NCBI RefSeq assembly: GCF_001418325.1 | Contig: NZ_LIPN01000029.1 | Span: forward strand, 29,627-93,626 | Direction: 5' to 3' | Length of the DNA stretch: 64,000 nt | From: Streptomyces atriruber | GTDB lineage: Bacteria; Actinomycetota; Actinomycetes; Streptomycetales; Streptomycetaceae | Part shown: positions 9,347 to 17,046 of the stretch, piece after piece | How the letters are laid out: every line of letters begins with the position of its first letter | How positions within the stretch are numbered: position 1 is the first letter of the stretch | The notes under the pieces: model-generated | Databases searched by the model: none | Told to the model about the DNA's origin: nothing | What the model saw: the letters and a program-made list of their open reading frames with translations, nothing else | Made by a program: the position numbers and the translations under genes

Positions 9347-10135
9347 GTGCCCGTGCGCAACCTCGCCGCCCAGGCCCTGCTGCCGGTCAACACGGCGCTC
9401 GCCGTCGCCCTGCTCGTGCTGCTGCTGGCCGCTGCGACGGCAGCGGCCGTCTTCCGGCTCGCCCCCGACGGCTCGCGCGGCAGGGCCCGGGAGATCGTGG
9501 TCGCCGGAGTGCGCGCCACCGTCCAGCTGGCGGCCGCCTCCCTAGTGATCGCCTGGGTCGTGCACCACACGGCCGCCCTCTTCGCCTTCCTCCTCCTCAT
9601 GTTCGCCGTGGCCACCCGCACGGCCGGGCGGCGCATCACGCCGAACTCCACGTGGTGGTGGGCGGCGCTGCCCGTCGCGGGCCCCGTCGTCCCTGTGGTG
9701 GCCGGATTGGCCCTCGTGGGCCTGCTCCCCGTGCGGGGCGTCGCGATGATTCCCGTGACCGGCATCCTCATCGGCGGCGCGCTCACCGCGACGGTCCTCG
9801 CGGGCCGCCGCGCCCTCGACGAACTGCGCACCCGGTTCGGCGAGTTCGAGGCGGGCATCGCCCTCGGGCTGCCCGACCGCGACGCGCGCCTCGAAGTGAT
9901 CCGCCCGGCCGCGTCGGACGCGCTGCTGCCCGGACTCGACCAGACCCGGACGGTGGGCCTCGTCACCCTGCCCGGCGCCTTCGTCGGCATGCTCCTGGGC
10001 GGCGCGTCACCGGCGCTCGCCGGGGCGGTGCAGCTCTTCGTGCTGATCGCCCTGATGGCGGTCCAGGCGATCGCCGTGGCCCTCACGGTCGAACTGGTCG
10101 CCTGCGGTCGACTGCACCGGGACGGAGGGTCTTGA
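9347..10135 (+). CDS. FetB/UPF0014-like ABC transporter permease
   Basis: 262 residues, GTG at 9347 (a second GTG at 9353 is possible). Seven or so hydrophobic segments, with the family landmarks GVRATVQLAAASLVI and GLVTLPGAFVGMLLGGASP. FetB-type permeases work with the ATPase FetA in iron export and oxidative-stress resistance in E. coli. No ATPase gene lies beside it here, so the partner must be elsewhere. The substrate assignment comes from the family only. Confidence 0.8.
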   Translation: MPVRNLAAQALLPVNTALAVALLVLLLAAATAAAVFRLAPDGSRGRAREIVVAGVRATVQLAAASLVIAWVVHHTAALFAFLLLMFAVATRTAGRRITPNSTWWWAALPVAGPVVPVVAGLALVGLLPVRGVAMIPVTGILIGGALTATVLAGRRALDELRTRFGEFEAGIALGLPDRDARLEVIRPAASDALLPGLDQTRTVGLVTLPGAFVGMLLGGASPALAGAVQLFVLIALMAVQAIAVALTVELVACGRLHRDGGS

Positions 10136-10344
10136 CCACCGGTGCCACGAGGTGGCGAGGTGGCACACGGCACCGACCCTCCGCTACGTCCGCGCGAGGA
10201 ACCGCACCGCCGCCGCGGTGACACGCCCCGCCCTGCGCGAGGCGTCCACGGCGCGAGCCCGGTCGTCGGCTCCCGCCGCCTCCCCCTCGGGCGCCACGCG
10301 GCGCCGCACGGTCTTCTGCTTGGTGAGCCGGACGGTTCGGCGGG
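10136..10344. other. No convincing gene
   Basis: Open frames on both strands cross each other here and none has both a ribosome-binding site and protein-like composition. A minus frame (10184-10402, GTG start) continues the tandem repeat into a basic sequence and could be a frameshifted tail of the small ORF beginning at 10530. Confidence 0.4.
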
Positions 10345-10530
10345 TCACGCACAACTGCCCTTCGTACAACTGCCCTTCGTACGCCTGCCCTTCCTCAGAC
10401 ACACGAACGCCGGGACCAGGCTGTCCGCGTCCGCGTCGTGCAGCAGATGCCGCATCTCGGCCGCCTCACCGTCACGGATGCGCCGTGCCGGCTCTTCCTT
10501 CGTCACGTCCAGGTCTGCGATGGTCGCCAT
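10345..10530 (-). CDS. Small hypothetical protein
   Basis: 61 residues from an ATG preceded by a strong GGGGGAG ribosome-binding site. The N-terminal 45 residues are acidic/amphipathic (MATIADLDVTKEEPARRIRD and onward). The C-terminus is built from the translated 15-bp tandem repeat (RRTKGSCTKGSCA), giving two Cys-containing units. No family recognised. The ribosome-binding site is the best support; it may be a decayed gene. Confidence 0.45.
   Translation of the reverse strand: MATIADLDVTKEEPARRIRDGEAAEMRHLLHDADADSLVPAFVCLRKGRRTKGSCTKGSCA
10351..10395. repeat. 15-bp tandem repeat, three units
   Basis: ACAACTGCCCTTCGT occurs twice exactly (10351-10365 and 10366-10380), followed by a degenerate third unit ACGCCTGCCCTTCCT. 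The period is a multiple of three, so copy-number change would keep the reading frame of the small ORF. Confidence 0.85.
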
Positions 10531-10717
10531 GACTCCCCCTAAGGCGGTGACCGGATGCGTACTCGCACTCGCCGGAGGATTCGAAGCCGCGGGCTTCAGG
10601 GATTGCGTGAAATCCGAAACACATGCGCGATGTCACCGATGCCACGCAGAGCGGGCGCCCGCCGCGGGAGGGACGGGGCACCTCGGGTGCGAAAGCCGGC
10701 ACGTACGCTCCGGATCA

Positions 10718-11003
10718 CCTGCGATCTCTGCCAGCTCAGCGACGTCGGCGCCCGCGCTGCTGACGCGCGGCGGCGCTCCGAGGATCCGGGGCGTCTGACT
10801 GCCACGCCCCGGAATGACGACACCGCTGATGCCGCGGTACCCCTGCGGCGCCGTCCGGCGCCGGGCGTGCCGCCGGTACGACGGGCCATCAGCTCATCAA
10901 TCGGCGACTCCTCAGACGAAGCCGGGATCGACTCCACGGCTTCGAGCACCTTGACCAGGCGCAGCGCCAGTGCCGCCGTCTCGCTGCCTGCTGACCGGCG
11001 CGG
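10718..11003 (-). pseudogene. Relic of phage terminase small/large subunit junction
   Basis: The translated minus strand carries RRSAGSETAALALRLVKVLE and DELMARRTGG. These are near copies of the small-terminase-like gene at 44474-44779. They are followed by a copy of the large-terminase N-terminus (PRIL.APPRVSS.GADVAELAEIAG as at 42894-44477), after which homology stops. In the intact phage the two genes overlap as ATGA. In the relic, base 10828 is changed so that the small-subunit TGA stop and the large-subunit ATG start are both lost. It is a decayed fragment of a different but related phage. Confidence 0.85.
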
Positions 11004-11128
11004 CTCTGCGGTGACGCTCACTGGCCCGACTAGTTCCCTCATCAGGAGAGTGGCCGACACCGCTCTGGCTGGAATTCGGTGGTCCGGTGACACTGAGCAT
11101 GGCCATGTCGCCTTCGGACGGGGGAACG

Positions 11129-11641
11129 ATGCGTCAGCACACGACGAGGAACATGATCCGCAGTGCCCTGGCTCTGGGACTGGCGGCTATCACCGTCATG
11201 AGTACCGGAAGCTCCGCATCAGCTGCGGACTACGACGGTTCACGAGGATTCGACATCTCGGTCCCCGGAGCGCGGTTCAAAGGCGTCATCAACTGGAAGG
11301 AGACCGATCTGAACCCTCCATCGACCTTCGCCGAGATCGTCAACGCCCAGGTAAGCGATACCGCACCAGACGACTACCGGGCCGTGGCATATGTCCACTA
11401 CGAAGTGGTGGCCTACGAGTACAAATGCAACACAGAAGACTGGTGCTGGTGGGAAGACGGTGACCGCACCGTGTACGCGAAGAGGTACCTGGGAACCGCG
11501 ACTCCCCACGGGGACACCAGCCCGGCGAACTGGTCACACGATGCATACCAGGGACGCATAGAGAACGTATGGGTCGGTGTGTGCACCGAACAGTGGCGTA
11601 CAGAACCCAACACGACGATCCAGTGCAGCGGCTGGAGGTAG
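11129..11641 (+). CDS. Secreted hypothetical protein with four cysteines
   Basis: 170 residues from the ATG at 11129, which follows a GGGG-type ribosome-binding site. A clear signal peptide (residues 1 to about 33) ends ASA|AD. The mature part of about 137 residues is rich in Trp, Tyr and Asp, with cysteines in KCNTEDWCWW, VGVC and IQCSGW that could form two disulfides. No family recognised. It sits exactly between two phage relics, so it may have entered with that older element or filled its remains. Its stop is four bases from the second relic. Confidence 0.75.
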   Translation: MRQHTTRNMIRSALALGLAAITVMSTGSSASAADYDGSRGFDISVPGARFKGVINWKETDLNPPSTFAEIVNAQVSDTAPDDYRAVAYVHYEVVAYEYKCNTEDWCWWEDGDRTVYAKRYLGTATPHGDTSPANWSHDAYQGRIENVWVGVCTEQWRTEPNTTIQCSGWR

Positions 11642-11644
11642 TCC

Positions 11645-11704
11645 TCAGCACTCCTCGAAGCCCACGTAGGCGACTGCAGTGCCGCTGCTGACCTCCCAAC
11701 GTAA
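11645..11704 (-). pseudogene. Relic of 3' end of a phage structural gene
   Basis: Read on the minus strand, this ends LRWEVSSGTAVAYVGFEEC-stop. It parallels the C-terminus of the intact phage gene at 46048-46548 (LRVNTAATLTAIAYIVFEEC-stop), and the DNA TCAGCACTCCTCGAAG is identical. Only about 19 codons are recognisable. Its order relative to the terminase relic matches the prophage. Confidence 0.7.
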
Positions 11705-11784
11705 AGGCGCCTCGTTCCGCGGACCCATCTCGGAACAAGGGGCAGGGCACGATGACGGCGATGCGGCGGCGTACGCTCCGCACC

Positions 11785-12183
11785 ATGACCGTTTACGACG
11801 CAGTAGAGATCGAGAGCCTCCAGGGCGGGCCGGCGAACCTGGACCAGTACCTGGGCAAGGCCGTCCTGATCGTCAATGTGGCCTCCAAGTGCGGGCTGAC
11901 CCCGCAGTACTCCGCCCTGGAAAAGCTTCAGCAGCAGTACGCGGACCGCGGCTTCACCGTTCTCGGGGTGCCGTGCAATCAGTTCATGGGCCAGGAGCCG
12001 GGCACCGCCGACGAGATCGCGGAGTTCTGCTCGGCGACGTACGGCGTGACCTTCCCCATGACGGAGAAGGTCGACGTCAACGGCGAGGGGCGGCACACGC
12101 TCTACACGCGCCTCGTCGACACGGCGGACTCCGAGGGGCACACGGGTGACATCCGGTGGAACTTCGAGAAGTTCTCGGCTTAA
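11785..12183 (+). pseudogene. Glutathione peroxidase-family gene truncated by prophage insertion
   Basis: 132 residues from the ATG at 11785. The thiol-peroxidase catalytic residues remain: Cys36 in NVASKCGLTP, Gln66 in GVPCNQF, and Trp125-Asn126 in RWNFEKF. The reading frame then leaves the family after EKF and ends Ser-Ala-stop, where the family normally continues for about 25 more residues. The break coincides with the start of phage sequence, 50 bases before the integrase, so this is the attL half of a disrupted gene. The missing tail should lie beyond attR, to the right of the window. Residual activity is possible, but the last strand/helix of the fold is lost. Confidence 0.85.
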
Positions 12184-12225
12184 TTGTGCTGATTCGCTGC
12201 CGATGATCAAGCTGTGACACTAGCG
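12145..12225. other. attL (chromosome-phage junction)
   Basis: The change from conserved peroxidase coding sequence to phage sequence falls near 12172-12178 (after GAGAAGTTC). The rest, up to the integrase start at 12234, is the phage half-site. Adjacency of attP to the integrase gene is the usual arrangement for serine-integrase phages. The exact crossover dinucleotide cannot be set without attR or an uninfected strain. Confidence 0.7.
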
Positions 12226-12233
12226 TCACCGGC

Positions 12234-13781
12234 ATGCGCCACCGTGTGCTCGACAGCTACGCGCGTGAGTCGGCAGCAGGAGACTCGCGCAATACGTCCA
12301 TTCTCGGCCAGCACGAGACCAACGCCGGGAGGATCGAAGAACTTGACGGTCGGCTCGGCGAACGCCTGGACGACAAAGGCAAGTCCGCCTGGAAGCCCGG
12401 CGTCGTACGCCCCGACTGGGAACGGCTGATCACGCGGCTGGAATCGGGTGAGTCCGACGGCGCCGTGATCTTCGACATGGAACGCCTGCTGCGCACCGTC
12501 GAAGACGCCTTCCGTCTCGCCAGCGCAGTCAAAGCCGCATGGGCCGACGGCCGCAAAGTCCTCGTCTACGACTCCGACGGCGAGTTCGACATCACCACGC
12601 CGCAGGGCGAGAAGAACTTCTACGACGCCGCCGTCGCCGCGCAGTACTACAGCCACCGCCTCAGCACCCGGGTACGCCGCGGCAACCGCCGCAAGGCCAC
12701 GCGCGGCGAAGGCCGCCGCGGCCGCTACCGCCCCTCTGGATTCGAGGAGGACGGCGCCACGCCCCGGGAGAGCGAGCGCCCCCACATCCGCAGGGCCGCG
12801 GAAAGGGCACTGGAGCCCGGCGCAAAGTGGCAGGACATCTGCGACAAGGCCACGGCGGAAGGCTTTTACTCCCCCGCCCAGATCCATACCGTCGAATGCG
12901 CCGTCCGGCGTGCGGCCATCCTGGGCGTCAAATACCGGCAGTACGCCTGTGACTGCCCGCAGAAACCGTGGGAGCCGATGTCGCTGCGCAGTGCCCTGCT
13001 CGCCCCGCGCATGGCCGGATACGTGAAGCTCGGCCCCGATCTCATCCTGGGCAGGATGCCCGGCGAGCCGCACCTGGACCCGGAGGTCTGGCAGGCGCTG
13101 ACCGCCCTGGTGCAGTCGCGCCGCGGGCGGCCCGCCCAGGACCGCTTCCTGTGCACCGGCAAGGAGTGCCCGGTGCGGTGCGGCGACTGCGGCGGGTACT
13201 TCGCCGGCATCGTCAACAGCAATGGCCGGGTGTATCCCGACGGCGTCGCCCGCTACTACTACGCGTGTCTGAAGAACGCGAAGGTCAAGGGCTGCGGGCG
13301 CACCATCGGCGACTGGCGTGCGGTGGACACGGCCGTGTCCGCCTTGGTCATCGACCGCCTGTCCACGCCGGAGCAGATCGCCCAGATCAAACGGGTCCGG
13401 GAAGAGAGACGCGCACAGCGCCAGCCGCACGAGCACAGGATCTCCAAGCTCGAAGAGCTGGAAGGCTACTGGGACAAGCGGCTGAACGAAGGGAAGATCT
13501 CCCCGGATCGGCATGCCGCAATGGTGGATGACCTGCACAGGAAGCTCGCGGCCGAACGCAGCAAGCTCGAAGCGCTCGAAGAAGTCCCAGTGCCTCCCCT
13601 CCTGGAGGCGAAATCGAGGGAGCGCATCAGGCAGGAGTGGGACGGCGCACTCCCGGCGAAGCGAAGAGAAAGGCTGCATCAGGCATACAAGGGCTTCCAT
13701 ATCGCCATCGCTCCGGGCAGTTCCCGCGAGGACGACGTGCGCCACCGTATATCCGTCAGGCGCATTCCAGATCCGGCGTGA
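12234..13781 (+). CDS. int: Large serine integrase
   Basis: 515 residues, ATG at 12234. The N-terminal resolvase domain has the nucleophile motif YARES (Ser13) and, near residues 80-90, an arginine pair in FDMERLLRTVEDA. A recombinase domain follows, then a zinc ribbon (about residues 305-360; Cys in FLCTGKECPVRCGDCGG and AC...GCGRT). Next come a charged coiled coil and a C-terminal DNA-binding region. This is the architecture of phiC31/Bxb1-type integrases, which join attP to attB without host factors. It lies next to attL and faces into the prophage. Its 3' end overlaps a convergent small ORF. Confidence 0.95.
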   Translation: MRHRVLDSYARESAAGDSRNTSILGQHETNAGRIEELDGRLGERLDDKGKSAWKPGVVRPDWERLITRLESGESDGAVIFDMERLLRTVEDAFRLASAVKAAWADGRKVLVYDSDGEFDITTPQGEKNFYDAAVAAQYYSHRLSTRVRRGNRRKATRGEGRRGRYRPSGFEEDGATPRESERPHIRRAAERALEPGAKWQDICDKATAEGFYSPAQIHTVECAVRRAAILGVKYRQYACDCPQKPWEPMSLRSALLAPRMAGYVKLGPDLILGRMPGEPHLDPEVWQALTALVQSRRGRPAQDRFLCTGKECPVRCGDCGGYFAGIVNSNGRVYPDGVARYYYACLKNAKVKGCGRTIGDWRAVDTAVSALVIDRLSTPEQIAQIKRVREERRAQRQPHEHRISKLEELEGYWDKRLNEGKISPDRHAAMVDDLHRKLAAERSKLEALEEVPVPPLLEAKSRERIRQEWDGALPAKRRERLHQAYKGFHIAIAPGSSREDDVRHRISVRRIPDPA

Positions 13782-13893
13782 CGTCCTCTTCCGTATAGGT
13801 CCGCGCCACGCGGCGCAGTGCTTCTTCGGTCATGGGTTCGAGGCTGGCATTCACCGACCGCGCCCACTGGAGGTAGTCGTCGTCTAACGGCAT
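13756..13893 (-). CDS. Small protein convergent with integrase 3' end
   Basis: 45 residues from an ATG with an AAGGGG ribosome-binding site. The sequence is acidic and helical: DDDYLQWARSV near the N-terminus, then EEALRRVARTY. The last 26 bases overlap the end of int on the other strand. A similar small ORF overlaps the second integrase fragment at 14850, which supports reality and a shared ancestry of the two modules. Function unknown. Confidence 0.6.
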   Translation of the reverse strand: MPLDDDYLQWARSVNASLEPMTEEALRRVARTYTEEDVTPDLECA

Positions 13894-14188
13894 GCATGGC
13901 ACCCCTTCGAGGTATGCGTGAGTAACCCCTGGCCAGCACACTCCTGGGGGGCAGTAAGTGGATGAAGTTTCTGAGAAACCTCTGTCATAACGGGGACAGC
14001 GCTTGCCCTGGCGCCGATAGCCTGAAGAAGTACCCAACGCTTCACGGTGCGTGACTGCTCAACCACTTGGCCGGTACCCGGCGGTCGGTGCGTCACATGT
14101 GTCAATCAGCAGTGCAGTGAAGGACCTGTGCAACTAAGGTCAGCGCTGCCACACGTCTGGACCTCTGCCCGCCCACACGGGAGGACCT

Positions 14189-14872
14189 TTGCCGCTCGCG
14201 CAGCCGCGCCGACCAGGGCGGCCCCCGGAGGATCTCTATCTGTGCAGCGGCAGGGACTCCCCTGTCCGCTGCGCCGACTGCGGGGGCTACCTTTCCGCCA
14301 CCGTCCACCAGCGCGGCGCGGTGTACGAGGACGGCGAAGTCCGGCGCCACTACCGGGTGCTGAAGAGACCGGCCGGCGGGTGCGGCCGGACCGTGGCGGA
14401 CCTGCGTGCACTGGACAGCGTGATCGGAGACCTGACCGTCCAGCGGCTCACCGACCCCCAGCAGGTGGCGATGATCCGCAGGATCCAGGCCGAGCGCCGG
14501 GCGGCACGGGAACCCTACGCAGCCGAGATCGCGCGGCACGAGGAGACCAGAGCCTACTTTGACCAGCGGCTCGGCTCCGGCGCGATCACCACCGCCCAGC
14601 ACGCTGCGGCAGTAGGAGAGGCGGACGCGGGGATTCTCGCCGCGCGGGCCGCCCTGGACGGCCTTGCCGCTGCCCCCGTGCCCGAACTGGACGAACAGGC
14701 GATGGCACGCATCGCCGCCGGATGGAGGAGCGCCACCTCAGCACAGAGATACCGCGATCTGCGCAGGGTGTGGCTGGGCTTCCAGATCTTTGTGACACCC
14801 GGATCATCCACCGAGACCGAGGAGCAGGTGCGCAAAAGGGTCTCCCGGCCTAAGCGGACCGGAGCCGCCTGA
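14189..14872 (+). pseudogene. C-terminal half of a second large serine recombinase
   Basis: The readable frame (TTG at 14189, 227 residues) contains only the zinc ribbon (DLYLCSGRDSPVRCADCGGY...GGCGRTVADLRAL), the coiled coil and the C-terminal domain. It is alignable along its length with the intact integrase (int: RFLCTGKECPVRCGDCGGY). The resolvase catalytic domain is absent. Just upstream, a piece resembling the preceding linker is visible only in another frame, suggesting a frameshift as well as a deletion. It could be a dead remnant of a tandem integrase, or a free zinc-ribbon/coiled-coil fragment acting on recombination. Confidence 0.8.
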
Positions 14873-15005
14873 ACTCAGTGAGCCACTCGCCGATGCACTC
14901 CAGGGCTTCGACGGCATCGTGTCCCATGGGTGGAAGCTCCCGCACCATCTCGCGGGCCCACGCCTCGTCCTCTTCACGGTCGTCGTCTTCGTTCCCGGCG
15001 ATCAC
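14850..15005 (-). CDS. Small protein convergent with the second integrase fragment
   Basis: 51 residues from a GTG at 15005 with an AGAGGGG ribosome-binding site. It is acidic and helical: EDEAWAREMVRELPPMGHDA, then EALECIGEWLTE. The WAR core, its surrounding acidic residues and the position overlapping a recombinase 3' end match the ORF at 13756-13893, so the two look like paralogues. Function unknown. Confidence 0.55.
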   Translation of the reverse strand: MIAGNEDDDREEDEAWAREMVRELPPMGHDAVEALECIGEWLTEFRRLRSA

Positions 15006-15805
15006 GGGCGCCCCTCTCGCTTGCTGGTGTCACTTCCAGGGGCGGCAGGGGCCAGGCCTTCCCTCGGATGCAGCTGCGCATCCCGTGCCCCGGGGTTCCA
15101 TCGAAGGATACGGCCGTGCCGCGCCGTCTCCGGGGCTCGTGCGCTACGCCACGGCCACCCCCCTGGGGGCAGGCGGCCGTGGCGCGGCGCTTCGTTCTTT
15201 CGCTTGTGCTACCTAGAATTTGATCTCCGGCTGGGGCCTTCCGTCTGTTCACGGTGCCTGCGGGTTTCTTCAGCCGCGGTCGCAGCTCTACGAGGGTCCG
15301 GTCCTAGCGGTACCGGCTGACCCTGCCGGTGATTTCGTCCGGCTCGTGTATAGAAGACGATCAGCCCATGCTTTGCGGGTTTTAGCCGTCTGCCTCGGAG
15401 GCTGATCTTTTGTGGTCCACAGCCGGTGGAGGAATATTCCGGCGGCTGCTTGGTGCCCCATATTCCTCCACACGGCCCGGGTGTCAACGTGTCCTTCAAT
15501 GTCCGATTCATGATTCCTTCGCCCTCCCTGGGCATCGATGGGCCGCAACGTCCGTAACATCTCGCCCGCCCGTCGTCCCCGGCGATCTCCGGCGCACACA
15601 GCTGGCATCCGGGCAGATGGCCAGCCACGTGCGCATACTGCACCGTCGCACCGCACACGGTGCGGAGTCAGGGGGTGCGATGGATATATCCGCGCCCGCC
15701 CTTCACGCGGGGTGTGAAACGGCGGGCAGGCTGAGGTGCATCTACGCCAAAGAGCCGTGCCCCCGCTCCCCCCGCAAGGGGAACAAGGACACGGCGGGCA
15801 GCGCG
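15006..15805. other. 800-bp region without a confident gene; candidate regulatory region
   Basis: Several open frames exist on both strands but none is convincing. The best is minus 15209-15658, whose start encodes a Cys/His-rich HVAGHLPGCQLC segment and then loses protein-like character. The region holds an inverted repeat at 15427-15470 and a TTGACA box on the minus strand at 15482-15487, with an AATATG -10-like hexamer 17 bases on, inside the repeat. Confidence 0.4.
15427..15470. repeat. 11-bp inverted repeat overlapping a putative minus-strand promoter
   Basis: TGGAGGAATAT at 15427-15437 is repeated inverted at 15460-15470 with 22 bases between. The right arm covers the candidate -10 that belongs to the TTGACA at 15482-15487, so it could be an operator; a terminator is less likely because the stem is AT-rich. 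Confidence 0.5.
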
Positions 15806-16468
15806 TCAGACAGAGGCCGTCCCGCCGCGCACGATCAGAGTCCCGATGTGATCCGCCTCCGGGGCGCCCAGCACCATCGCCTCCGCGCTGGTGAATCCTG
15901 CCCGCAGCAGCAGCCGCTCCCATACCGCGGGCCGGTAGCTGTAGCGGTAGGTGAACACCGCCTTCCCGGCGAAGCCGCCCTTGTACATGCCCTGCGGCCC
16001 GTACGCCCCGGGGATCGCCGGGGGCTGGCTGAACACGAACACCCCGCCGGGGTGCAGCCGTTCACGGACCAGCGGGAACAGGCGGGACGGGTCGGCGAAC
16101 CAGGCCGCACCGAAGATCGAGTACACGGCGTCGTACATGCGGGTGTCCTCGCGCAGGAAGTCGAGCGCCTCCCCGCACCCGAATTCCGCGCCCGTGTCCG
16201 CCCACCGCTCGCCTGTCTTCTTGACCATGACCGGGGAGAGGTCGATGCCGCGGGCAGCGACGCCCCGCCCCGCAAGGTACGCCAGGGCGCGGCCGGTGCC
16301 GCATCCGATCTCCAGCACGCTGGCCGGATCACCGAGCAGTTCGGGGCCGGGTCCGTGTCCCTGGTACTGCGTCCAGTTGAAGACCGGTTCCATGCCGTCC
16401 TTGAGCGCGGACTCCGCGTACTGGTCCCAGAGTTCGGTCTCTGCGGCGATGTCGTGAGGTACGGGCAC
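15806..16468 (-). CDS. SAM-dependent class I methyltransferase
   Basis: 220 residues, GTG start at 16468. Motif I VLEIGCGTGRALAYLAGRG (about residues 50-68), the acidic end of strand 2 (GIDLS) and the later YDAVYSIFGAAWF and LHPGGVFVFSQPP segments define a Rossmann methyltransferase of the small-molecule type. It is the last gene of a leftward accessory operon starting at 17660 and comes 68 bases after the GRDP-like gene. Substrate unknown; the pairing with that gene suggests joint modification of a peptide or metabolite. Confidence 0.88.
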   Translation of the reverse strand: MPVPHDIAAETELWDQYAESALKDGMEPVFNWTQYQGHGPGPELLGDPASVLEIGCGTGRALAYLAGRGVAARGIDLSPVMVKKTGERWADTGAEFGCGEALDFLREDTRMYDAVYSIFGAAWFADPSRLFPLVRERLHPGGVFVFSQPPAIPGAYGPQGMYKGGFAGKAVFTYRYSYRPAVWERLLLRAGFTSAEAMVLGAPEADHIGTLIVRGGTASV

Positions 16469-16536
16469 TGCGTTCCTTCGTCAGTGGCGGTGAGCCCGCC
16501 CCCACTCGGGGGCGTGGGGGCGGGCGTCCTGGGCCG

Positions 16537-17046
16537 TCAGTGGCTGTCGGGGACCTTGTCGTCGCACGGCGAGCAGTTGGCGCCGTCCACGGCCCACAGC
16601 CCCCCGCTGGGCTCGAAGCCCTGGCCGCGGATCACGTCCACGGTGCGCAGTACCAGCCCGTCGGTGCGGCGCTCCACCAGCGGGGCGTGGTGCTTGTAGG
16701 CGCCGCTGTTGTAGACATGGCAGAACGCGAAGTACACGGGCGAGTCCAGGATGATCTGGTGCACACCCAAGTCGACGATCTCGCCTACGCCGATGTGCAG
16801 GTCGGGGCGCTCCATGGCGGTGACCAGATACATCACGGCGTTGCCCAGGATCTCCTCGGCCCATTGGCGGGTCAGCATGTTGTCGCGCATCAGCAGCGCG
16901 ACCTCACGGTCCCACAGGTCACCCTCGTTGCCGGGCGCATCGAAGACGTTGTACGTGCACTCCTTCACGTGAGGGTGCACCGCGTTCAGCAGCTCTCGCG
17001 GATCCCTGCTCGCGATGGCGAGCGGAGGCTCTTCCAGAATGGTCAT
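16537..17046 (-). CDS. GRDP-like (glycine-rich-domain-protein-type) hypothetical protein
   Basis: 169 residues. The core segment EIVDLGVHQIILDSPVYFAFC resembles the conserved centre of the GRDP family (pattern VDxxWHxFILxTxxYxxFC). It is preceded by a helical stretch typical of that group and followed by a His/Cys-rich end (NSGAYKHHAPL; CSPCDD). Its biochemical role is unknown. The start overlaps the preceding gene's stop (ATGA), so it is part of the operon. Confidence 0.6.
   Translation of the reverse strand: MTILEEPPLAIASRDPRELLNAVHPHVKECTYNVFDAPGNEGDLWDREVALLMRDNMLTRQWAEEILGNAVMYLVTAMERPDLHIGVGEIVDLGVHQIILDSPVYFAFCHVYNSGAYKHHAPLVERRTDGLVLRTVDVIRGQGFEPSGGLWAVDGANCSPCDDKVPDSH

Noticed and set aside
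8179..10221. Plus-strand open frame of 680 codons
   Set aside because: It runs antisense through mscR and out of frame through the permease gene, both well-supported.
10596..11093. A real 165-codon gene on the minus strand
   Set aside because: Its readable part is a terminase relic whose stop codon was lost; the rest is out-of-frame terL and unrelated DNA.
12145..12225. Integration into a tRNA gene
   Set aside because: No tRNA-like sequence at the junction; the disrupted sequence is clearly a peroxidase coding region and the enzyme is a serine integrase.
12207..13745. Minus-strand frame of 512 codons over the integrase
   Set aside because: Antisense shadow of the serine integrase; no motifs.
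14189..14872. Second functional integrase
   Set aside because: There is no resolvase catalytic domain in any frame upstream; only a fragment remains.
15209..15658. Minus-strand frame of 149 codons with a Cys/His-rich start
   Set aside because: Only the first 40 residues look protein-like and there is no ribosome-binding site; kept only as a note on the region.
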